NCBI GenBank assembly: GCA_002104905.1
Contig: MCFE01000121.1
Coordinates: 62,001 to 126,000, forward strand
Source: Basidiobolus meristosporus CBS 931.73
Lineage: Eukaryota; Basidiobolomycota; Basidiobolomycetes; Basidiobolales; Basidiobolaceae
DNA: 64,000 nucleotides
Reading direction: 5' to 3'
The notes beneath the pieces are model-generated. The model made no database searches. It was not told where the DNA came from and worked only from the letters and a program-made list of their open reading frames with translations. This document shows positions 58,231 through 64,000 of this stretch, piece by piece (within the stretch, counting starts at the first letter, position 1; each line of letters opens with the position of its first letter). The translations under genes and the position numbers were made by a program.

Positions 58231-59415
58231 ATGAATTCTCATGTGCAAACAACCTCCGCTGCTAACGAGCTGGAATCGAGTAGCAGCTCTGCGGAGCCTA
58301 CAGACAGTAGCCTCATTGACAACTTCATGTTCGGTTTGGCAAGCCCAGCCAGTACTTTGGCTCAAGTGCAGCAGCTGGCTGTTGCATCCGCCTCGAATAG
58401 TTTGAAACGCAAGCCTGATTTAACTCACAGCTTCCTAAACTCTCTGTCCACCAAGCAATCCCGCAAGGATACTGGTTCTCCCACCAGCCCCACCAGCTTC
58501 CGCTTCGTACCCCAAGAGGAATTTGTTCAAGTACGCCTACAAATATCTTTCCCAGCTGCAACGTCGCTTACGTTTCATTTTCGCGATTTAGCTCCCCATA
58601 GATCAGAAGCTCAATGCAATCTACGCCGCATTACGCGATATGAGCCAGACCAAAGTCGTAACCGTCCAAAGCACACAACCCTCTAACCCCTCGATTAACC
58701 TGGAATTCCACCCCAGAAAGGTAAGCTTTCCGGCTTAGTCGCAACTGGGGAGCCCGTTCTCACCTCGAACTTGTTTTGCAGAATGATTTCACCAAATGGA
58801 TCAAGATATGGTTCTCTCGTTTAAAAACGCCAGTTTATCTGAAAAGCGAGGCGTCCATCAAGGTGTGTTGGATGCATATGTTTGTTGACTTGTAGTATAC
58901 GCAGAGCAATGGTGCTCATATTTGCATCGCAACTGTAGAGGGAGATACTTCAATCGGGGATCTTTTCTGGTCAGGAACTAGCACCAACCAACAACACCCG
59001 CTTTCAGAAAGAGCTGGTCACCCACTTCCAGTTGAAACTGAACGAGAACCGCGGCAACGCTAGGAAGAAGGTCCTTGGCTTGAAAGAGTACAAGAAATAT
59101 CTGAAATTGCACTACCAAGGCGCTTGCGGAGTTCATATTCTCCGATGTGCCCATTACCGAGGAGCAGCTGAGAAAAGCCGCGTTGATGGTAAGTTGGACT
59201 GGGACAGGATGTCATCGACCGTAACTAACACAGGCTATTAGCGTCAGATTGCCATCAAGCACGGGTACATGACGGATCCAACCAAGGACGAGAATTTCTG
59301 GACCACTTTTCACGAAATCCACACTAGCATCTGCAGCTCCGACAAGGCCAGCGACATTTTTGAAACGATATTAATTGAAGACCAAAGTCAGTTCAGTGGC
59401 CTGGACAAACCATAG
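58231..59415 (+). CDS. Unrecognised protein (about 275 aa) with one frameshift
   Basis: Five exons fit: 58231-58530, 58607-58720, 58782-58862, 58975-59189, 59242-59415, with GT...AG introns of 52-112 nt and a CTAAC branch site before the last exon. Residues 1-100 are Ser-rich and low complexity, with RKPDLTHSFLNSL. The rest is compact and basic or aromatic: FTKWIKIWFSRLK, ARKKVLGLKEYKKYLKLHY, FIFSDVPITEEQLRKAALM, IAIKHGYMTDPTKDENFWTT. In exon 4 an extra C (59115/59116) breaks the frame between KLHY and the next conserved-looking stretch. This could be a sequencing error or real decay. I do not recognise the family; mixed charge and a Trp-rich core hint at nucleic-acid or protein binding only. 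Confidence 0.6.
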
Positions 59416-59660
59416 ACACTTCCAATAGACTTCACTGCCACACAAACCCATCGAGGCTTTTGCTGCTATTCTGTGTATAATCTGTAATATTTTAATGCGT
59501 GGCTCCGTTTGATTAAATCACTTTAACCATACGATGCAGTGTTGCTCGTGAAGCAGAATAGTTACCAAACGCAGTATATTGCTCCATGCAGTGCTACCTC
59601 ATGGTGACCCCAACTGTTTATTCAAGATAAAAACATGTACAAATCTCTATGGTTGATATA

Positions 59661-60609
59661 TTAACGCCGGCGATAACTTTTCCTAATATTATTATCGTTG
59701 TTTTCATCAGCAAGTTCGGCTGATCGCTTTTTCTTCTTGACATCCTCTTCGTCGGGTGGGGGGAAGCTGAACACATACGTTCTGGGGTTCTTGCTGGTGA
59801 TCTCCTCGTTGTCGCCCACGGAGAGGCCCTCTTTGAATCCCAGCGTGCGGCGATGCTCATAGCCCGGATATTTCTCCGGCAAGAAGGGGAAGCTGGTCTT
59901 TGTGATTAGGCGGCTTGATTTGGCCAGCTCCTTGAGATTCCATAGATCGTACGGCTTTCCTGTCTTTAGCGCCACATGAATTTCTCCATCGACTGGGTCT
60001 CCGCTTTGACGCGAAGTCAGGTATCCAACGGCGGAGGCAAAGAAATCGCGCATCAAAACCTGGTTGACTCGGATGTTTCGATCCTGGTCCTTAATGCCCG
60101 CACCTAGAGTAACCGTCTTAGAAGCCAATCCAACATTCTCTCTAGAGATAAGCCATGGAAAGAGGCCACTTACCAGCGTGAGGGAAATTGAATACGATTC
60201 TTGTGAACCTCTTGCCTTTGATTTCCTTCAATTTATCCAACTTGGTCCCATCCACCTCGAACAGAACAACCCCCCCTGCCTCCTTGAACTCTGCCATCAA
60301 CTTTTCAGCATCGTCGTATTTGGTCTTCAAGACCTCCTCCGAATCCAAGCATGTCGCAATGATGCTGCTGCCAGTACCAAGAAGATTCCCAAGAGCACGG
60401 GCGAAGCTGAAATTTCCCTCACCAATCAGTAGGATAGTGTCCTCAATCGAGAACGGGAATGGCACAGCTTGTATGTTGACGCTTTTCTTGGGCTTCTCTT
60501 TTCTCTTGCTCTCCAGGTTCTCATGTTTGAGCAACTTGTCGGTCTGGGCCTTTTTGTCGATGAATCTGCCCAAGGCAGCCTTGAGTTTCTTTTTCGCCGG
60601 CTTAGGCAT
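59661..60609 (-). CDS. BMT5: Bmt5-like 25S rRNA (uridine-N3) methyltransferase
   Basis: Two exons, 60609-60174 and 60103-59661, sum to 879 nt (292 aa); the intron is 70 nt (GTAAGT...CTCTAG). A basic N-terminus (PKPAKKKLK, KRKEKPKKS) is followed by LLIGEGNFSFARALGNLL (about 60-77), the SAM-binding GEGNFSF motif of the DUF2431 family. Next comes RIVFNFPHAG across the splice junction, then a conserved block around NQVLMRDFF and a Lys/Arg-rich tail (KKKKRS, RKSYRRR). Yeast Bmt5 methylates U2634 of 25S rRNA in the nucleolus. Shorter than yeast Bmt5, but all core motifs are present. Convergent with the plus-strand gene across a 245-bp gap. Confidence 0.88.
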
Positions 60610-60906
60610 ACGTGAAATTGAGAAGACTGTGTGTGGCCAAGGAATCTGGATGTGTTTTCAATTTCCAATTTTTTCTTTTTCGAGGATTTTTTTCAGGATT
60701 CAGAATCGATGTTGCCTTCATGTTGATTGATTTGCCATATGAATTACCCAAGTTTATTGTTGGCCGATTCATTTAGCGTGTCAACATTGTTACTGCCCGA
60801 TGGATCCATTTACCATGTCAACACTGCTACTGCCAGATGGATAAGAAAAGGAAAGATCTGTGTGACTGTCAACGTCACAAAATACATAGCCCTTCAGCCT
60901 ACCTTT

Positions 60907-61323
60907 CTACAAGCCCGTCTCAAGTCCATCATCCCATTGACCTTCCTCACTCCCACCGTTATCCTGATCCTCATCGTGATCGCACTCTCCATCATCAGAG
61001 CTGTCATCAGCATCTGAGCCGCTGTCGCCCTCGCTATCTTCGCCATCATCCTCACTATCCGCATCATCTTCACTGTCCTCACTACCCGCATCATCTTCAC
61101 TGTCCTGACTATCCTCACTATCATCCTCACTATCCTTACCACCATCTTCACTATGGTTGTGATAGCCATCATCCTCACATCCTCCAAGGTCACATTCATG
61201 CCTTGCCAACCCAGTGGATATCTTGGACACGCTCAAGTCAACTGATCGGTCTGAATAGGGAAGCGCATGATTGACGGAAAGTAAGCTTAATAAGCCCAAC
61301 GCCAGTGGAAGTTTCGAATGCAT
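60907..61323 (-). CDS. Small secreted, highly acidic protein
   Basis: An intronless frame from the ATG at 61323 (a longer frame uses GTG at 61326) gives 138 aa. Residues 1-20 form a signal peptide (MHSKLPLALGLLSLL..A). The mature part is almost entirely Asp/Glu/Ser, with SEDSEDD-like repeats, and carries a few Cys (ECDLGGCEDD, GECDHDED). It ends QWDDGLETGL. The EWDNGYKEGL of the Ser/Gly-rich protein at 48074-49570 follows the same kind of acidic Cys-containing stretch, so the two are likely paralogues, this one lacking the Ser/Gly tail. Possible calcium or metal binding is inferred from charge only. A final exon beyond the stop cannot be excluded. Confidence 0.7.
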   Translation of the reverse strand: MHSKLPLALGLLSLLSVNHALPYSDRSVDLSVSKISTGLARHECDLGGCEDDGYHNHSEDGGKDSEDDSEDSQDSEDDAGSEDSEDDADSEDDGEDSEGDSGSDADDSSDDGECDHDEDQDNGGSEEGQWDDGLETGL

Positions 61324-62033
61324 CACTGCAGGCGGTGGACGAAAAAAGGCAAGCGTGGGCTATAAATAAAGCATATCTGCACTCCAAACGATGTTACAGA
61401 TCGGGTTAATTGGGGGGGGGGGTTAGTTAAGACAGAGTGATTAAGTGGTGGCACATGCGACTAACATTGACTCAATATGAGATTCCAAGATAATGCGCAG
61501 CTTCGGATTCATTGGCGACACAAATATTGGGCGAGGTATTAAGCACTATCGCGACTCCATCTGCCTGCAGTTTGTTGGTACCCAAGCTCGACCCAAGCAG
61601 ACCGTGATCTAGATGGGTGTTTACATTGGAGTGAAACCAAGCGATAGCAACTGAAACATCGACCTTAACGAGTAGCAAGCGAAATTCGTATGTGAAGATC
61701 GTTGAGCCAAGCAGGATTGTGGAGGAAGGGGAACGAAAATTTTTCGTATCTGTTCGAGATAAGGGTTTGTTACATTACAATCGAATGTGCAGCGAATTTT
61801 CCTAAACGATGGATTATTTACTCACTTATTTGCTCACTGCTTCCCTATTATCTGACTCACAGCCAATCGGGGATGCGATGGGAGCGAGCATGTCGGCTAA
61901 AACTGATGAATAATAAATGAATCGCCTGGTATTATATGGTTTCTACTCCGTTGCTCTCCTCTTAGCATGTGGGGCGAGGGAGAGGGAGAGGGCGAGTGAG
62001 AGGGCTCAGGAGATGCTCCGTCCACCTATATAA
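61324..62033. promoter_or_regulatory. Divergent promoter region, secreted acidic protein / kinase
   Basis: 710 bp between two start codons. On the minus side TATTTATA (61361-61368) lies 38 bp from the acidic protein ATG. On the plus side TATATAAA (62027-62034) touches the first kinase ATG. A G11 run lies near 61410. No gene with support. Confidence 0.45.
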
Positions 62034-62034
62034 A
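62027..62034 (+). promoter_or_regulatory. TATA box overlapping the first kinase ATG
   Basis: The sequence is TATATAAATGG. With transcription starting about 30 bp downstream of a TATA box, the first ATG would be outside the mRNA and the MMM cluster at 62127 would be used. Confidence 0.45.
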
Positions 62035-63378
62035 TGGCCGATCCCACGAGTTCTGTATTTGGTTATTTTATTGACTTTCTCGCGAAACACCAAACGACCA
62101 TTGACAACCACCACTCTTCCACTCCTATGATGATGTGTGATTCAATTACGAAAAAGGACTCCATCGCTATCACGCCAACCAAACTGTCCTGTGAGTGTGA
62201 GCACCTGGAACCATTATCTACCGTCAACGACAAGTACCTCGTCGACAGATCCTCTCGCAAGGACTCGGTATGTGCTTGATAGAACCCCGCCTCATCCCCC
62301 TCTCTTCCCCATTCCTCTCCACGCTCCCCTTCCCTCGGATGTTCTGGGTGTTGTCGATCCGTATATAACCTTTGTTTGTTTTCTTGAACCATCTCAGAGT
62401 GAGCTCTCGATCATTGAATTCGGTATTCGACTGTCCGATCTTGCCCCGATCGTATTCAAGACCATCCCAGAAAGGGAGCTGGCTGAGCGCGAGGTCTCTG
62501 TGATCAACGCGACTGGCTACCATCCAAACATCCTTCAGCTGGAGGAGAAGCTCATGGATGATGAAGGCAGGACTGTCCTGGTCATGCCTCTGCTGAAAAA
62601 GATCGACATGCTCAACAAGGACCTCAGCGGAGTAGCGGTCATGATTCGAGACCTGATGAAGGTAGGCGCTTGTATGGTTCGGTGACAACGCGACGAGGTT
62701 GGCTCACCATGGGTCTCTTTCAGGCATTGGCCCATCTGCACTCGAAGGGGATTGCCCACTTGGACATTAATCCCAACAATATCATGTGCAACGACGACAA
62801 CCACCTGGTGCTGATTGACTTTGGGCTGTCGAAGCATTGCTCAGAGGAGCCTATTTCGCCATGCGGTACTCCAGGTAGCCTGCAATTGCATTGAGCACTG
62901 GGGTTCGAGATTTAACCCAATACTGTTGGATCTAGGTTACATTGCGCCTGAGGTATACACCGGCAATGCTGTTGGGACTTGTGTAGACATATACAGCGCT
63001 GGAATCATCCTTGGCTCTCTGTTGGAGCCTTATGTCCCAGACTGCTACCTCAATTACCTTGGGTGTCGTTGCGAAATGGATACCCACTCACTCTCCACAC
63101 TGATCAATTCGCTAGAGGCGTTTGATCAGGAGCGGTGCTACAATATCCGGCCAGCCATTGTCTACGAAGCAGTCAATCTACTGCAAAGAATGCTGAATCC
63201 AAATCCAAATCTACGGATCTCGGCGGCAGACGCACTCAATCACCCGTTCCTTACCGCATCCCCAGCTGATTTCCAAGGCACTGATATCAACACCTACACC
63301 TCAACCCTGCAATTGATTAGATATCACCGATCCCTCTCGGCGTCACCCGCCAGCTCCTACGAATACGAATACTACTAA
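62034..63378 (+). CDS. Protein kinase with unusual catalytic loop
   Basis: Four exons, 62034-62267, 62398-62661, 62724-62874, 62936-63378, sum to 1092 nt (363 aa). A kinase fold is shown by the VAIK-like IVFK (K99), AEREVSVI, the catalytic loop HLDINPNN (178-185), IDFG (197-200), GYIAPEV (217-223) and DIYSAGIIL. The Asp of HRD and of DFG are kept. The HRD Arg is Leu, and the loop Lys of HRDLKPEN is Asn. No Gly-rich loop is visible. A Ser-rich tail follows the C-lobe. A TATATAAA box overlaps the first ATG, so translation may really start at Met32 (62127). Substrate and pathway unknown. Confidence 0.8.
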
Positions 63379-63686
63379 GCAGCCCCCAAACCCTTTCTAC
63401 CATAGCTTGTACCTACTAATCGCGGCTGAATCTGTATATTGACCACTACACCAACTACTACTTCATTTGTATATAAACTATTCTGATTAGAGCACGAGGC
63501 CGAGGTGATCGAAAATATAGATGTTTAAATGGTGAAATGCACGTTGAATACGGAGCCAGAATTGCTCGAGATTGCTTATTCGTTAAATTAAAATTTGCTC
63601 GCGGGTGTTTCTGTATTACGTGGATATATTTGTTTCCCGAATTGTATACATATAGGTGTCGATTTCGCAGCGTCAACTGGTGTACC
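63379..63686. other. Intergenic region, kinase 3' flank and inhibitor-2 promoter
   Basis: 308 bp; no gene or repeat seen. Confidence 0.5.
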
Positions 63687-64000
63687 ATGGATTCGAGCAC
63701 TTCCGCAAAGCCCAAGCCCAGAGGAATCTTGAAGAACCCCCTCAATCCGGAGGGCAGCTCCGAACGACCCCACAAGTAAGCAGTCGACTCCCTTTACTTC
63801 AAAGCCCTCCGTGCCAGCACCACGTCCACTTTTCTAAACCCGTGTCCACAGATTGAAATGGGACGAGGACAACCTGCTGCTCACTGAAGCACAAAAAGAC
63901 TCCACCATGAAAATCGACGAGCCCAAAACCCCCTACGTCCGCTACGATCATGAAAACGACATCGTCTTGTCCGACCTGGACAGTAAGTTTCCCTACGGTG
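63687..64000 (+). CDS. GLC8: Protein phosphatase inhibitor 2 (Glc8-like), 5' part
   Basis: Exon 1 is 63687-63775 and exon 2 is 63852-63982 (donor GTAAGT at 63983); the gene continues beyond the window. The N-terminus contains KGILKN-like [10 protein letters not shown], the first PP1-binding motif of inhibitor-2. It is followed by [12 protein letters not shown] and [14 protein letters not shown], with the Thr-Pro that kinases phosphorylate in this family. Inhibitor-2/Glc8 binds and regulates the PP1 catalytic subunit. The match to the family signature is strong even without the C-terminal half. Confidence 0.9.

Noticed and set aside
60837-61274. 145-codon His/Pro-rich plus frame
   Set aside because: Antisense of the Asp/Glu/Ser repeats of the secreted acidic protein; the minus frame has a signal peptide and this one does not.

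Overview
The window is eukaryotic nuclear DNA from a fungus. The right third carries compact genes with many short introns (mostly 57-91 nt, GT...AG, often with a CTAAC-like branch site), and all three stop codons end host genes, so the code is standard. The left 45.7 kb is an AT-rich nest of Ty3/Gypsy and Ty1/Copia retrotransposons plus Tnp2/Plavaka-type DNA transposons, which are best known from filamentous fungi. Intron density and the Ras, Rab11, Sec12 and AP-1 sequences would fit a basidiomycete or a zygomycete-grade lineage. I cannot name the species from sequence alone.

Layout, 1-45,695: mobile elements only. From left: a decayed Plavaka-like transposase (1-1870) and a chimeric fragment (1871-2110); an old Gypsy-A copy (A2) split by a younger Gypsy-A copy (A1, 4381-10566), itself split by a 1.24-kb solo LTR of another family (LTR-X, 5753-6995); a Copia-A relic (11,831-13,619); a third Gypsy-A copy (A3, 13,620-23,249) holding a young Copia-A insertion (16,896-21,577); Copia-B relics, a second LTR-X and a candidate MITE (23,250-29,885); a Plavaka-like element with two divergent reading frames (about 30,760-35,411); more Copia-B with an internally deleted Gypsy-C (36,972-40,094); and Copia-B4 (40,170-45,140), whose 3' LTR contains another solo LTR. 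Target-site duplications are still readable for six insertions. None of the elements has an intact reading frame set.

Layout, 45,696-64,000: gene-rich, higher GC, almost free of repeats. In order: Rab11/Ypt31 GTPase (-), a secreted Ser/Gly-rich acidic protein (-), Sec12 (-), AP-1 gamma-adaptin (-), a Ras2-type GTPase (-), an unrecognised gene (+), a Bmt5-like 25S rRNA methyltransferase (-), a small secreted acidic protein (-), a protein kinase (+), and the start of a protein phosphatase inhibitor-2 gene (+, running off the end). Rab11, Sec12 and AP-1 gamma all serve vesicle traffic (ER exit, TGN/endosome coats, recycling), although each looks to be its own transcription unit.

The most striking host-gene observation is in the Ras gene: the invariant switch I region can only be kept in register if a 2-nt exon (AG, 56906-56907) is spliced in between two canonical introns. 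Next come the divergent second reading frame of the Plavaka-like element, the LTR-X family with its internal TCTAAAGGGG array, and the shared use by both Copia families of a primer site matching the initiator tRNA-Met anticodon arm.
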